From the NCBI RefSeq assembly GCF_009296165.1, contig NZ_VUAZ01000021.1, forward strand, positions 1-64,000: a stretch of DNA of 64,000 bases, read 5' to 3'. Positions within the stretch are counted from its first letter, which is position 1. Every line of letters starts with the position of its first letter. Made by a program: the position numbers and the translations under genes. The notes below the pieces were generated by a model that saw only the letters and a list, made by a program, of their open reading frames with translations, made no database searches and had not been told where the DNA came from. Shown piece by piece: positions 8,293 to 18,074 of this stretch. The DNA is from Pseudomonas kitaguniensis. Its GTDB lineage: Bacteria > Pseudomonadota > Gammaproteobacteria > Pseudomonadales > Pseudomonadaceae.

Positions 8293-9462
8293 CTAAAGCA
8301 CCGGCGCGATGATGGCCGTGGGCGCAGTGGCATTCTTCAGTTGTTTCAACTGAGCCTTGATGACCGGCGTGGCGCACTTGGCGTTGGCTTGCTGCGGGGT
8401 GAGCTTGCGCACCGAGGTGTAGAACAGCTCACACGTCTGCTCTTTGCGGGTGACCTGCCAAGTGTTCATGCAGGCCTTGAGCAGTACATTGGCATCGCTG
8501 GCGGGTTTCTGGCCCATCCCGGCTTGCCAGCACGCCGCGCTCAAATCTTGCCCCATCACTTTCAAACCGGCGTCGTCGGCCTTCTGTTCATCGCCTGCAT
8601 AGGTTGCAGGGTCTGCCGCATACCAGATGTAACTCGGGTGGTTGGCGCCGAGTACCGCCACGCTTTTGCCGGCTTGCGGGCTGATCTGCGCCAAACCCAG
8701 CACGCCCACGGTCTGGCCGTATTGCTGCTTGATCCAACTGCGCACCGGCGCGCCGAACGCGACCATCGGCAGTGAAACGTCGCCGTGCTGGCTCAGCTCC
8801 TTAACCATGCGCGTCTGATAGTCGGTGAAATAGCCGTAGACGTTTTCCAGGTCCTTGCCTGCGTTCGAAGGCGCGGCGATGGGCGCAATATCAATGATGG
8901 TCTGATAAGCAGGCGTTTCGGTGGCTGCGATGCCATTGTCGGTGAGCAAGGTAGCCCAACGGTCGGTGGTTGCCGACTCCAGGTAGTCCTGGGCCTGGGT
9001 CAGCGAGTAGTCCGGTGGGAAGTGCAGCAATTCGATGCTTTTGCGGTTTTCCAGGGCCATGCCCAGCGGCAGAAACAGGTACCAGTTATAGGCCCACTTG
9101 CCGTCGCTGTTGAGCTTGCTCGCGCCTTGATACGCCAGGTCGGCGGTATCAAGCAGCGTCTTCAGCGGCTGGCCGTACTGGTCGGGCACGCCGCTGAAGG
9201 TGGCCGTCACCTCGCCGTCATGGGTTTTTACGCTGACCCTGGCCCGGCTGTAGCCGTCGCGCTGCAGGCTCTGGTTCAGGTAATGCTCGGCAGTTTGCTC
9301 CAGCGTCCATGGCCGAAAGCAGATCACATTGCAGTTATTCGGGAAGGCGAACAGTTGCGTGACACGTTGCGTACTGCCCAGTGGCACGTCGATGTCGGCC
9401 TGTACGGCCGCACTGGCCAGCAGTGCGGCCAGGGTAAAAGACAGCCTGGTCGGTTTGAACAT
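8293..9462 (-). CDS. Exported protein of unknown function, partner of the phosphoesterase
   Basis: The 389-residue product starts with a clear signal peptide (MFKPTRLSFTLAALLASAAVQA, cleavage near residue 22), so it should be periplasmic. Several Cys pairs (CNVIC near 44-48; others near the C-terminus) suggest disulfides. It contains no motif I recognise. It follows the Tat-exported phosphoesterase gene by 122 bp on the same strand, so joint transcription is likely and a shared role in the periplasm is possible. The start at 9462 was chosen because the signal peptide begins there; the upstream in-frame stretch is not signal-like. Confidence 0.75.
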   Translation of the reverse strand: MFKPTRLSFTLAALLASAAVQADIDVPLGSTQRVTQLFAFPNNCNVICFRPWTLEQTAEHYLNQSLQRDGYSRARVSVKTHDGEVTATFSGVPDQYGQPLKTLLDTADLAYQGASKLNSDGKWAYNWYLFLPLGMALENRKSIELLHFPPDYSLTQAQDYLESATTDRWATLLTDNGIAATETPAYQTIIDIAPIAAPSNAGKDLENVYGYFTDYQTRMVKELSQHGDVSLPMVAFGAPVRSWIKQQYGQTVGVLGLAQISPQAGKSVAVLGANHPSYIWYAADPATYAGDEQKADDAGLKVMGQDLSAACWQAGMGQKPASDANVLLKACMNTWQVTRKEQTCELFYTSVRKLTPQQANAKCATPVIKAQLKQLKNATAPTAIIAPVL

Positions 9463-9584
9463 AGTTGGTTCCTTGTCAGCGAAAGCCCGTCTGCGCGGGG
9501 TGAAAGCCCACCCACACACAGTAGCGGTTGCTCAGGAAAACCGCGTGTTAAATCGCCAAGCGTGTCGTTATTGGATAAGCCAAC

Positions 9585-11285
9585 CTACACGTTGAACTGC
9601 AAGGCATTGCTCAAGTCACCCATGGGTTTCTGGCCGCGGGCGGTCATCGCGTCATCACGCTGCTTGAGGCCATCCAATGTCTCCAGCTGGAACACCCGAG
9701 TAATTAAACGCAGGATCGACGCCGTGTCGTAAACCGTATGGTCAACCGTGCCTTTGCGCGCGAACGGCGACACCACCAAGGCCGGAATTCGCGTGCCCGG
9801 CCCCCAGCGGTCGCCTTTGGGCGGTGCGACGTGGTCCCACCAGCCACCGTTTTCATCGACCGTCACCACCACTACCATGTTTTTCCACTGCGGGCTTTCT
9901 TGCAGCACCTTCAACGCGCGGGCGATATGCCGGTCGCCCGAGGCCACGTCGGCGTAACCTGCGTGCATGTTCAGGTTGCCTTGAGGCTTGTAAAAACTCA
10001 CGGCGGGAAGCTTGCCGGCCTGGGCATCGGCGAAGAACTTATTGGTGCTTGATTCATCACCCAAACCGCCATCGCGCAGGCGTTTGTCACGTTCGGCGCG
10101 GTTCTCGGGGCCTTGTTGCTTGAAGTAGTTGAATGGCTGGTGGTGGTACTGGAAGTTCGGAATCTTGGGGATGCCGCCTGAATCCTTGAACTGGTCCAGA
10201 GTGGCTTGCCACGCCCCGGCGTACCAGGCCCAGTCGACGTTCTTCTTCGACAGCTTGTCACCGATGTGTTCGTGGGTTTGTGGCACGAGTACGTTGGGCA
10301 GGTCCGGTTTGGAGTAATCCGGGTTCTGTGGGTCGCGAATCCAGGTCGGCCAGTAGGGCGGGGCCAGCGTGTTCACGCCGTAACCGTCCGGCGTCAGGGC
10401 GCTGGGGCCGAACTGCGGTGGGCCGGTCATGGCGCTGGCCGGGGACGTGCCCAACGGCTTGAGGCGTGGGTCGGTGGGGTCATCGCTTTGCAGCGTGGCG
10501 ATTTGTGCCTTGGCCACGGACTGCGCGGCATTCGGATAAAACGGCGCAGTGGCGCTGATCAGGTATTGGTGGTTAAGGAACGAGCCACCAAAGGCGCCCT
10601 GAAAGAAGTTATCGCAGAGCACAAACTCCTTGGCCACGTCCCACAGGCGCAGGGAATAACGGCTCTGGGCGTAATAGCCCATGACCAAACCACCCGAATC
10701 CGCCCAGGCGACAAAGTTGTCGTTCTTGCCACCGTTGATCTGCATCTGGTTCTGGTAGAACACGTGCCACAAATCGCGGGTGACCAGGCTCAAGGGCAAG
10801 TCCTCAGCGTTCGGGCCTTTGAGGGCGAATGGCGCGTTGGGCAGGTTTTCCTGGAATTGCACTTCACTGGGGTAGGTCACGCCGTCCACGCTTTGCGGGC
10901 CGACTTGCAACACACCGCCCCACGCCGGCGGCAAAGTGCCCAACAGGCTACCGTCGCGGTCGCGTTGCTGGAATTCGGCAGCCGTCAGCGTCGCGAGTGG
11001 CTTCTCAACGCCCGGGAAATCGGCGAACAGGTTGTTGAAGCTGCGGTTCTCGGCATAAATCACCACCACGGTTTTCACCTGATCGTGCAACGCCTTGTCC
11101 AGTTCTTGCGGGGTCAGTGGCCGAGGCGCCGGTTTGCCGGGTGCCTCACTGGCATTGCCACAGGCAGCCAACGTCGCGCCGACCCCCAACACCGCCGCGC
11201 CGCCCAGGAAGCGCCGCCGGCTGGTGTCCAGCGGCGTTTGAGCTACGGAATCGGGAGCGGGGCGTTGGTTGTGCTCGTCACTCAT
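9585..11285 (-). CDS. Tat-exported phosphoesterase (phospholipase C / AcpA-type)
   Basis: This 566-residue hydrolase of the phosphoesterase family (PF04185; acid phosphatase AcpA and phospholipase C) should cleave phosphate esters outside the cytoplasm. A twin-arginine signal S-R-R-R-F-L with a hydrophobic stretch lies near residues 23-43, followed by AACG, which might also be a lipobox. The family's metal/catalytic motif appears as ENRSFNNLF near residue 80, and a C-terminal DENGGWWDHVAPP block carries further metal ligands. The start (MSDEHNQ) places the Tat motif at the usual distance. Substrate is not predictable; I see no Pho box in the 158 bp upstream. Confidence 0.85.
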   Translation of the reverse strand: MSDEHNQRPAPDSVAQTPLDTSRRRFLGGAAVLGVGATLAACGNASEAPGKPAPRPLTPQELDKALHDQVKTVVVIYAENRSFNNLFADFPGVEKPLATLTAAEFQQRDRDGSLLGTLPPAWGGVLQVGPQSVDGVTYPSEVQFQENLPNAPFALKGPNAEDLPLSLVTRDLWHVFYQNQMQINGGKNDNFVAWADSGGLVMGYYAQSRYSLRLWDVAKEFVLCDNFFQGAFGGSFLNHQYLISATAPFYPNAAQSVAKAQIATLQSDDPTDPRLKPLGTSPASAMTGPPQFGPSALTPDGYGVNTLAPPYWPTWIRDPQNPDYSKPDLPNVLVPQTHEHIGDKLSKKNVDWAWYAGAWQATLDQFKDSGGIPKIPNFQYHHQPFNYFKQQGPENRAERDKRLRDGGLGDESSTNKFFADAQAGKLPAVSFYKPQGNLNMHAGYADVASGDRHIARALKVLQESPQWKNMVVVVTVDENGGWWDHVAPPKGDRWGPGTRIPALVVSPFARKGTVDHTVYDTASILRLITRVFQLETLDGLKQRDDAMTARGQKPMGDLSNALQFNV

Positions 11286-11443
11286 TGCGGGAAGTCCCTG
11301 ATGCGTGGTTGTTTCAAGATATTTCGCAGGACGGTAGCAACGCAATGTGACGGAACGAAGACAGTGGCGTCAGGCTTGAGATGTGTCTACGCGTGCCCGG
11401 CGCTGCTAGACTGACTCGATAATGGACGTCACCGAGGTGAACC

Positions 11444-11734
11444 GTGAAACCTTCAATCGCCCTTGAACTGAAACGCGCCGCCGTCAGAGACGTGGTGGGC
11501 CGTTTTCGTGTCTCAAACCCGAGAGTATTCGGTTCTGTGTTGCTCGGTACCGATCATGAAGGCAGCGACCTTGATTTGCTCGTCGATGCTCCTCCGGGGA
11601 CCACACTGTTTGATCTTGGTGGGCTACAGGTCGAGCTTGAGGATTTACTGGGGATCAACGTGGATTTACTGACACCTGCCGATTTGCCCTTGAAGTTTCG
11701 CGCAAAAGTGTTGGCTGAGGCTCGGCCGGTATGA
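11444..11734 (+). CDS. MntA-type nucleotidyltransferase antitoxin (orphan)
   Basis: This is a 96-residue minimal nucleotidyltransferase with the G-S-x10-D-x-D motif (G30-S31, D42, D44). It belongs to the MntA family, which AMPylates and silences the HepT (HEPN) RNase toxin encoded next to it. The GTG start has GAGG 8 bp upstream. The stop codon overlaps an ATG in the ATGA arrangement typical of mntA-hepT pairs, but the following frame stops after 11 codons, so the toxin is missing. The protein itself looks complete. Confidence 0.8.
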   Translation: MKPSIALELKRAAVRDVVGRFRVSNPRVFGSVLLGTDHEGSDLDLLVDAPPGTTLFDLGGLQVELEDLLGINVDLLTPADLPLKFRAKVLAEARPV

Positions 11735-11766
11735 CCGCGAATCGCCTTCCTGGCCCTCCAGCCTGA
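11731..11766 (+). pseudogene. Remnant of the HepT toxin start
   Basis: An ATG coupled to the mntA stop opens an 11-codon frame reading MTANRLPGPPA. The first seven residues resemble the usual beginning of HepT/DUF86 proteins (M-x-A-N-R-L-P). The frame then diverges and stops, and a terminator follows at once. I read this as the stub left after deletion of hepT. Confidence 0.5.
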
Positions 11767-11801
11767 ACGCTTCGGTTGCAACAACCGATGCGTGATTTTT
11801 T
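11767..11801 (+). terminator. Rho-independent terminator after mntA
   Basis: A 12-bp stem with one mismatch (11767-11778 with 11782-11793, loop CAA) is followed by six T (11796-11801). It immediately follows the hepT stub and precedes the convergent atoE stop. Confidence 0.75.
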
Positions 11802-11803
11802 GA

Positions 11804-13222
11804 CTAAGGCATCACCGGCGGCAAATACTTCAGCGTCGTCCCCAACGCCCACAGCAAGAACAACACCAGCGGCGTGTGCACCAGCAACTGCACAAACGAA
11901 AACCCGATCAAATCCCGCGCCTTCAACCCCAGCACCCCGAGCAGCGGCAACATATAGAACGGGTTGATCAGGTTTGGCAGCGCCTCGGCCGCGTTATAAA
12001 TCTGCACCGCCCAGCCGAGGTGGTATTGCAGGTCATTGGCGACTTGCATCACGTAAGGCGCTTCGATAATCCACTTGCCGCCACCCGACGGAATAAAGAA
12101 GCCCAGCACGGCCGAATAAACCCCCATCAGCAGCGCGTAGGTGTCATGCGAGGCAATGGAGGTGAAGAAGGTCGAGATATGGTGCGCGAGGGTCTGGCCG
12201 TCGCCGCCTTTTACCACGGTCATCAGCGCCGCAATCGAGCCATACAGCGGAAACTGGATCAGCACGCCGGTGGTGGTCGGCACGGCGCGGGCCACCGCAT
12301 CGAGGAAGCTGCGCGGGCGCCAGTGCAGCAGCGCGCCGACCATAATGAACAGGAAGTTATAAGTGTTCAGCCCCGAAATGGCGCTGATCGCAGGCTTGGT
12401 CGAAAACTCATGGAACAGCCAACCGGCCGCCAGTAATGCCAGCAAGATAGTCAGCAATGGGCTGTGTTCCAGCCATTCGCCAGGGCGGGTGGGCGGCTGG
12501 ATTTTTGGCAGGTTGAACGCCGGGTCGACGCCGCAGGCCTTGGCATCACGAGCACTGTTCGGGCCAGGCGCGGTGGCGTAGGCAATGATCAGCGAGACCA
12601 CGATCAGCGCCAGCAACAACACACCGGATTGCCACAGGAAGATCGTTTCGGTGAACGGGATCACGCCGGTGATCGACAGAATCGACGGCGGCAAACTGGC
12701 CGGGTTGGCCTGCAATTGCGCAGCCGACGACGACAACCCCAGTGCCCATACCGCGCCAAGGCCCAAGTAGGCCGCAGCACCGGCGGCGCGGTAGTCCATG
12801 CGCAAATCCGTACGCCGCGCAAGTGCACGCACCAGCAAACCGCCGAACACCAGGGACAACCCCCAGTTCAGCAGTGAGGCAACCATGGAAATCAGCGCCA
12901 CCCACGCCACCGCCGAGCGGCCGTTTTTGGGGATGCGCGCCAAGCGGTCAATCAGCTTCACCGCAGGCGGTGAACTGGCCACCACATAACCGCCGATTAC
13001 CACGAAGGCCATCTGCATGGTGAACGGGATCAGGCTCCAAAACCCATCCCCAAAGGCCTTGGCGGCTTCTGTTGGCGCCGCGCCCATGCCCAAGGTCGCC
13101 ACGGCGACGATGATCACGGCGAGGGCGGCAAATACCCACGAGTCTGGAAACCAGCGTTCGGCGAAGTTGGAACAGCGCAGGGCAAATCGGGCATAGCGGC
13201 TTTCTTCGATAGCATCGGCCAC
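11804..13222 (-). CDS. atoE: Short-chain fatty acid transporter AtoE family
   Basis: A 472-residue inner-membrane permease of the AtoE family (short-chain fatty acid uptake such as acetoacetate or butyrate), with about a dozen hydrophobic segments spread along the chain and conserved patches such as LNWGLSLVFGG and IPSGGGKW. It starts with GTG at 13222, supported by AGAGGA upstream. Length is standard. No ato CoA-transferase genes adjoin it here, so the exact substrate is open. Confidence 0.85.
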   Translation of the reverse strand: MADAIEESRYARFALRCSNFAERWFPDSWVFAALAVIIVAVATLGMGAAPTEAAKAFGDGFWSLIPFTMQMAFVVIGGYVVASSPPAVKLIDRLARIPKNGRSAVAWVALISMVASLLNWGLSLVFGGLLVRALARRTDLRMDYRAAGAAAYLGLGAVWALGLSSSAAQLQANPASLPPSILSITGVIPFTETIFLWQSGVLLLALIVVSLIIAYATAPGPNSARDAKACGVDPAFNLPKIQPPTRPGEWLEHSPLLTILLALLAAGWLFHEFSTKPAISAISGLNTYNFLFIMVGALLHWRPRSFLDAVARAVPTTTGVLIQFPLYGSIAALMTVVKGGDGQTLAHHISTFFTSIASHDTYALLMGVYSAVLGFFIPSGGGKWIIEAPYVMQVANDLQYHLGWAVQIYNAAEALPNLINPFYMLPLLGVLGLKARDLIGFSFVQLLVHTPLVLFLLWALGTTLKYLPPVMP

Positions 13223-13407
13223 GAGTCTTTCCTCTTGTAATTATTATGGTGTTGGCAGTTTTACGGCATGTTCCGCTACGGCCATTGATATGGGAATGCA
13301 GTTATCTTCATCGATCCATGAGTAAAACAAATATATCTGTCGTGATTGCCATGATTGGGCTCAGCTCATAACCTGCACGCCATTTTGTTTGTCTGCCGAG
13401 CCTTCAC

Positions 13408-14710
13408 ATGACTGCCACCTTTGCTCCACAGGCGCAGCGTTTTTCCCGCTCCGACTACAAAACCCTGGGCCTGGCCGCCCTCGGCGGTGCCCTGGAAATC
13501 TACGACTTCATTATCTTCGTGTTCTTTGCGCTGACCCTCAGCCAACTGTTCTTCCCACCCGAAATGCCCGAATGGCTGCGCCTGCTGCAAAGCTTCGGCA
13601 TTTTTGTTACTGGCTACCTGGCGCGCCGCTGGGCGGCATTTTGATGGCGCACTTCGCCGATCACTTGGGGCGCAAACGCGTGTTCAGCCTCAGCATTCTG
13701 ATGATGGCGTTGCCCTGCCTGCTGATCGGGATCATGCCGACCTACGCGCAAATCGGCTATTTCGCGCCGCTTATCCTGTTGGTGCTGCGTGTGCTGCAAG
13801 GCGCCGCGGTGGGCGGCGAAGTCCCGAGTGCCTGGACCTTCGTCGCCGAGCACGCGCCGCCCCATCACCGTGGCTACGCCTTGGGCTTCCTGCAAGCCGG
13901 CCTGACCTTCGGCTACCTGCTCGGCGCACTCACCGCCACGCTGCTGGCGCAGGTGTTCACGCCTGCCGAAATTCTCGACTATGCCTGGCGCTTTCCCTTC
14001 CTGTTGGGCGGTGTATTCGGCGTGATCGGCGTGTGGCTGCGCCGCTGGCTCAACGAAACCCCGGTGTTCCTTGAAATGCAGGCGCGCCGCCAAGCCGCCG
14101 CCGAAATGCCACTGCGCACCGTGCTGCGTGACCATCGCGCGGTGCTGCTGCCGGCGATGATCCTCACCTGCGTGCTCACCTCCGCCGTGGTGGTGCTGGT
14201 GGTCATCACCCCGACCCTGATGCAAAAAACCTTCGGCATGAGCCCCAGCCATACGTTTGCGTTGAGCGCGTTGGGTATCGTCTTTTTGAATATCGGCTGT
14301 GTACTCGCAGGCCTGCTGGTCGACCGCATCGGCGCCTGGCGTGCTGTGTTGGTCTACAGCCTGTTGCTGCCCGTCGGCATCGCGATTTGTACGCCAGCCT
14401 GATCAACGGCGGTATCTGGCTGGGCGCGGCATATGCCGTGGCGGGCTTGAGTTGCGGAGTTGTCGGCGCGGTGCCGTCGGTGATGGTCGGCCTGTTTCCG
14501 GCGCCGGTGCGGGTGTCGGGAATTTCCTTCACCTACAACATTGCCTACGCGCTGTGGGCGAGCACCACGCCATTGCTATTGATAGCGCTGATGCCGACCC
14601 GCCCGTGGATTTGCGTGGGGTACTGCGTGGTGATGGGCGCGGTGGGCGTGGCGAGTGTGGCGCTGTTCAGCAAACGCCACGTGGTATACGCCGTTACAAA
14701 AGGGCTCTGA
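13408..14710 (+). pseudogene. MFS transporter (MHS type) broken by two frameshifts
   Basis: Three frames join into one 434-residue metabolite:H+ symporter: 13408 to about 13630 in one frame, then to about 14385 in a second, then to 14710 in a third. At the first break CGCGCCGCTGG should read CGCGCCCGCTGG (GYLARPLGG); at the second GCGATTTGTAC should read GCGATTTTGTAC. Each is a one-base loss in a short homopolymer, and restoring both gives a full-length, family-consistent protein with the usual MFS loop motif (DHLGRKR). Either a recent pseudogene or, more likely, assembly errors. It is divergent from atoE. Confidence 0.8.
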
Positions 14711-14779
14711 GGCCATCAATTGACGCGTAGGGTAGTCACTCCTATAGTCACGGCCACTTCTGATTAATACCTGTAAACC

Positions 14780-15916
14780 ATGACTCAGACCGCCTTTATC
14801 AATCCCGCAATCCTGTCCTGGTCTCGCCAGCGGGCGGGCCTGTCTGAGCAACAAATTGCCAAAAGCCTTACGGTCAAAATGGAAAGGGTAAAGGAGTGGG
14901 AGGACGGTAAGAGCCTTCCTACCTTTAATCAGGCGCAAAAGTGGGCAGTTATTGCGCACGTCCCTTTTGGCTTTCTATTTCTCAAGGCCCCTCCACAGGA
15001 AAATCTTCCGCTTCCAGACTTGCGTACCGTGGGCGGGGCGTTCCCCGACACGCCCAGCTTGAACTTGATGGATACCGTAAGAGACGTGCTCCGCAAGCAA
15101 GATTGGTACTTGGAATACCTGCAGGATCACGAGCGGGCACCGCTGGCCTTTGTTGGAAGTTTCAACAGCTATTCGCCAATCAAAGATGTTGTCGCAGATA
15201 TTCGTCGCGTTCTCGGTGTTACGGGTGACTTTGTCCGCATGGGTTATGAAGAGTATGTGAGGGCATTGGTGAGTGGTGCAGAGGACGCAGGTATTCTTGT
15301 GATGCGCAGTGGAGTTGCCTTGGGTAATACCCATAGGAAGCTCGATGTCAGCGAGTTTCGAGGCTTTGCAATAAGTAATGCGATGGCCCCCGTCGTATTT
15401 ATCAACAGCGCGGATGCGCCCACTGCGCGGCTTTTTACGCTTATGCATGAGCTTGCGCATATCTGGATCGGCAGCACTGGTGTGTCTGACGGCGGCGCTC
15501 AAAGTGCTCGCAAGGAAGAGGCTTTTTGCAATGCGGTGGCGGGGGAGTTCCTCGCTCCAGAACTTGTCTTTCGAGCGCATTGGGACCCTGATGTTTATTG
15601 GGAAGATAACCTGATGCCGTTGGCCGGACGCTTTCGTGTCAGCGCATTGGTCATTGCGCGCCGCGCCCGTGATCTTGGTTACATCACGAGTGGCCAATAC
15701 GGTGCTTACTACCATAGGGTTTTACAGGATTATCGCGACAAGGATGGCAATGGAGGGGATTACTACCGCACAGCTGCGATCAGAAACAGTGCTCGGTTGA
15801 GCAGGGCTGTTTTGGCAGAGGCGCAGAGTGGCCGTATTCTGCTACGCGACGCAGGGAAGTTGTTGGGCGTACAACCTGCGAAGCTGAAGGCTTATGGGAT
15901 GAAATTATCGGCATGA
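14780..15916 (+). CDS. XRE regulator fused to ImmA/IrrE metallopeptidase
   Basis: The protein has 378 residues. An N-terminal helix-turn-helix (about 10-50) is fused to an ImmA/IrrE peptidase domain with the zinc motif HELAH at residues 223-227. Such proteins bind DNA and act as antitoxins or as protease-controlled regulators. The last codons overlap the start of the DUF4411 gene (ATGA), so the two are one coupled unit. Codon use is less GC-rich than in the flanking genes, suggesting acquisition. Confidence 0.85.
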   Translation: MTQTAFINPAILSWSRQRAGLSEQQIAKSLTVKMERVKEWEDGKSLPTFNQAQKWAVIAHVPFGFLFLKAPPQENLPLPDLRTVGGAFPDTPSLNLMDTVRDVLRKQDWYLEYLQDHERAPLAFVGSFNSYSPIKDVVADIRRVLGVTGDFVRMGYEEYVRALVSGAEDAGILVMRSGVALGNTHRKLDVSEFRGFAISNAMAPVVFINSADAPTARLFTLMHELAHIWIGSTGVSDGGAQSARKEEAFCNAVAGEFLAPELVFRAHWDPDVYWEDNLMPLAGRFRVSALVIARRARDLGYITSGQYGAYYHRVLQDYRDKDGNGGDYYRTAAIRNSARLSRAVLAEAQSGRILLRDAGKLLGVQPAKLKAYGMKLSA

Positions 15917-16410
15917 AGCATTTATTGGATTCGAACACATTGATCGAAGCCAAAAATCGTTATTACGCGATGACGATTTGCCCAGGTTATTGGGCGTGGA
16001 TACTTCAGCAGCATCAGGCTCTGGAAATTGCCAGTATCTTTCCTGTCCGTGACGAACTGGTGAAGGGTAACGACGAGTTGACGCAGTGGGTAAAGAGTAA
16101 TGCTCAGCTGTTTGAAGACTCAAGTGATCAGCAGACTCAAGCGGCCTTTGGGGAAATTGTTTCAAGAATCGCCGAGCAGGTGCCGGTGATGAAGGCGGGT
16201 GCATTGGAGGAGTTTCTTGAAGGAGCAGACGCTTGGCTAATAGCCAAAGCGATGACGACAAGGGCTGTGGTTGTGACACATGAGGCCTATAACCCTGACA
16301 TCAAGCGTAAATACACCATTCCCAATGTGTGCTCTCTGTTTGGTGTTCCCTACATGAACACGTTCGAGTTGCTCGGCAAACTCGACGCGCGCTTCGTTTT
16401 GCATCACTGA
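15913..16410 (+). CDS. DUF4411 PIN-like toxin candidate
   Basis: This 165-residue protein fits DUF4411, a PIN-domain family. The N-terminal LLDSNTLIEA carries the first conserved Asp (D6), and the acidic EGADAWLIAKA segment (near residue 98) carries the second site. PIN proteins are Mg-dependent RNases and usually the toxin of a pair. Coupling to the preceding XRE-ImmA gene supports a toxin-antitoxin function; this is inferred from context. Confidence 0.75.
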   Translation: MKHLLDSNTLIEAKNRYYAMTICPGYWAWILQQHQALEIASIFPVRDELVKGNDELTQWVKSNAQLFEDSSDQQTQAAFGEIVSRIAEQVPVMKAGALEEFLEGADAWLIAKAMTTRAVVVTHEAYNPDIKRKYTIPNVCSLFGVPYMNTFELLGKLDARFVLHH

Positions 16411-16450
16411 CCTATCGAGGGGAGCAGCGCTTCCCCTCAATGCGTGATCT

Positions 16451-17821
16451 TCAGGTCAAAAAGTACCAAAGCAACAGCGTGCCCACCAGGCCGACCACCG
16501 AGACAATGGTTTGCAACACCGACCACACCCAGATCGTCTGCTTCAGTTGCAAACCAAAATACTCACGCACCATCCAGAACCCGGCGTCGTTGACGTGGCA
16601 AAAGAACACTGAGCCTGCGCCAATCGCCAGCGCCACCAATGAACTCTGCGTACCCGCCAGCCCGGCCATCATCGGCGCGAGGATGCCCGCAGTTGTGGTG
16701 GTGGCAACTGTTGCCGAACCGGTGGCCTGGCGCAGGGCCACGGCGATCAACCATGCGAGTAATAAATACGGCATGTGCGCGCCTTCGGCGACTTTGCTGA
16801 TGGTTTGGCTGACGCCTGCGTCCAGCAAGGTTTGCTTGAGGCCACCGCCGGCGCCGATGGTCAGCAGCAACACGGCAATCGGCGCCAGGGCTTTGCGCAG
16901 GGTGTTGCCGACGTCTGCGCGTGGCATGCCGGCGGCCCAGCCCAGGCAGACCACGGCGGCGATCACCGCCAGGCCGAGGGCGATCAGCGGTTCACCGAGA
17001 AATTTCAAGGTCAGGGCCACCGGGCTTTCCGCTGCCATGGCAACCTTGGCCAAGGTGCTGCCGAGCATCAGGATGACCGGCAGCAAGATGATCAGCAGCG
17101 ACACCCCAAAGCTTGGCTGGCGCGGCGCCTTGGGCGGCGCGCTGAACAGCGCACCGATGTCGGCCGGTGCTTCCACGTGCATGCGTTTGGACAGCCAATT
17201 GCCGTAGAGCGGCCCGGCGAGGATCACCGCAGGCACTGCCAGGCAAAAGCCCAGCAACATGGTCAGGCCCAAGTCGGCGTGCAGTGCGCCCACCGCAATC
17301 AGCGGCCCCGGATGCGGCGGCATCAGGGCGTGCAGGGTGGTCATGCCGGCAAGCGCCGGGATGGCGATTTTCAGCAGCGGCTGGTTCGAACGCTTGGCCA
17401 TTACAAAGATGATTGGCACCATCATCACCAAGCCCACTTCGAAGAACAGCGGCAAGCCAATCACCATGGCCACCAGCGCCATTACCCACGGCAGTGATTT
17501 GCCCTTGCCCAGCCCGAGCAGCGTGGTGGCGATGCGGTCGGCCGCGCCGGATTCCGCCATCAACGCGCCGAGCATTGAGCCCAGGGCGATGATGATCCCG
17601 GCTTCACCGAGAATCGCCCCGGCGCCTTTGCTGAACGCCTTGGCGACGTCTTCGGGCGGCAAGCCGGCGCCGACACCGGCGATAAAGGTGCCGATCAAAA
17701 TCGACAGGAACGGTGGCAGCTTGGTTGCGCTGATCAACACAATGATGCTGGCAATGGCCAGTAGCACGCAGAACATCAGGCGGGTGTCGTGAACCATCCA
17801 CGCAGCAGTCGATAACGCCAA
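16451..17821 (-). CDS. gntT: GntP-family gluconate permease
   Basis: The 456-residue inner-membrane transporter of the GntP family should take up gluconate or a related sugar acid by proton symport. It has about 12 hydrophobic segments and the family block HALMPPHPGPL. The TTG at 17821 is used as start because AAGGAG lies 8 bp upstream; the next in-frame ATG (17797) has no such site. No gluconate kinase gene adjoins it, so the exact substrate is inferred only from the family. Confidence 0.85.
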   Translation of the reverse strand: MALSTAAWMVHDTRLMFCVLLAIASIIVLISATKLPPFLSILIGTFIAGVGAGLPPEDVAKAFSKGAGAILGEAGIIIALGSMLGALMAESGAADRIATTLLGLGKGKSLPWVMALVAMVIGLPLFFEVGLVMMVPIIFVMAKRSNQPLLKIAIPALAGMTTLHALMPPHPGPLIAVGALHADLGLTMLLGFCLAVPAVILAGPLYGNWLSKRMHVEAPADIGALFSAPPKAPRQPSFGVSLLIILLPVILMLGSTLAKVAMAAESPVALTLKFLGEPLIALGLAVIAAVVCLGWAAGMPRADVGNTLRKALAPIAVLLLTIGAGGGLKQTLLDAGVSQTISKVAEGAHMPYLLLAWLIAVALRQATGSATVATTTTAGILAPMMAGLAGTQSSLVALAIGAGSVFFCHVNDAGFWMVREYFGLQLKQTIWVWSVLQTIVSVVGLVGTLLLWYFLT

Positions 17822-18074
17822 AACGGAGCTCCTTAGCGAACAGGGTGGGAAATATGTTTCTTTTTGTTTCCTGCTCGAAAAGCATACCTGATACCGCGCT
17901 GGCCAAGTGCGCTTGTGCGGTTTTGGTGCGATCAGGGGTGGCGGGCCAAAAATGCCGCACCAGAGCTGTTACTGTCGGATTTGTAATCTTTCCTCCACCG
18001 GCCTGATAAGTCCCGAAAGCTACATTGCCCCCGCTGGGAAACCTCAGCGACTTTATGGGCGTGGAACTCTCGAT

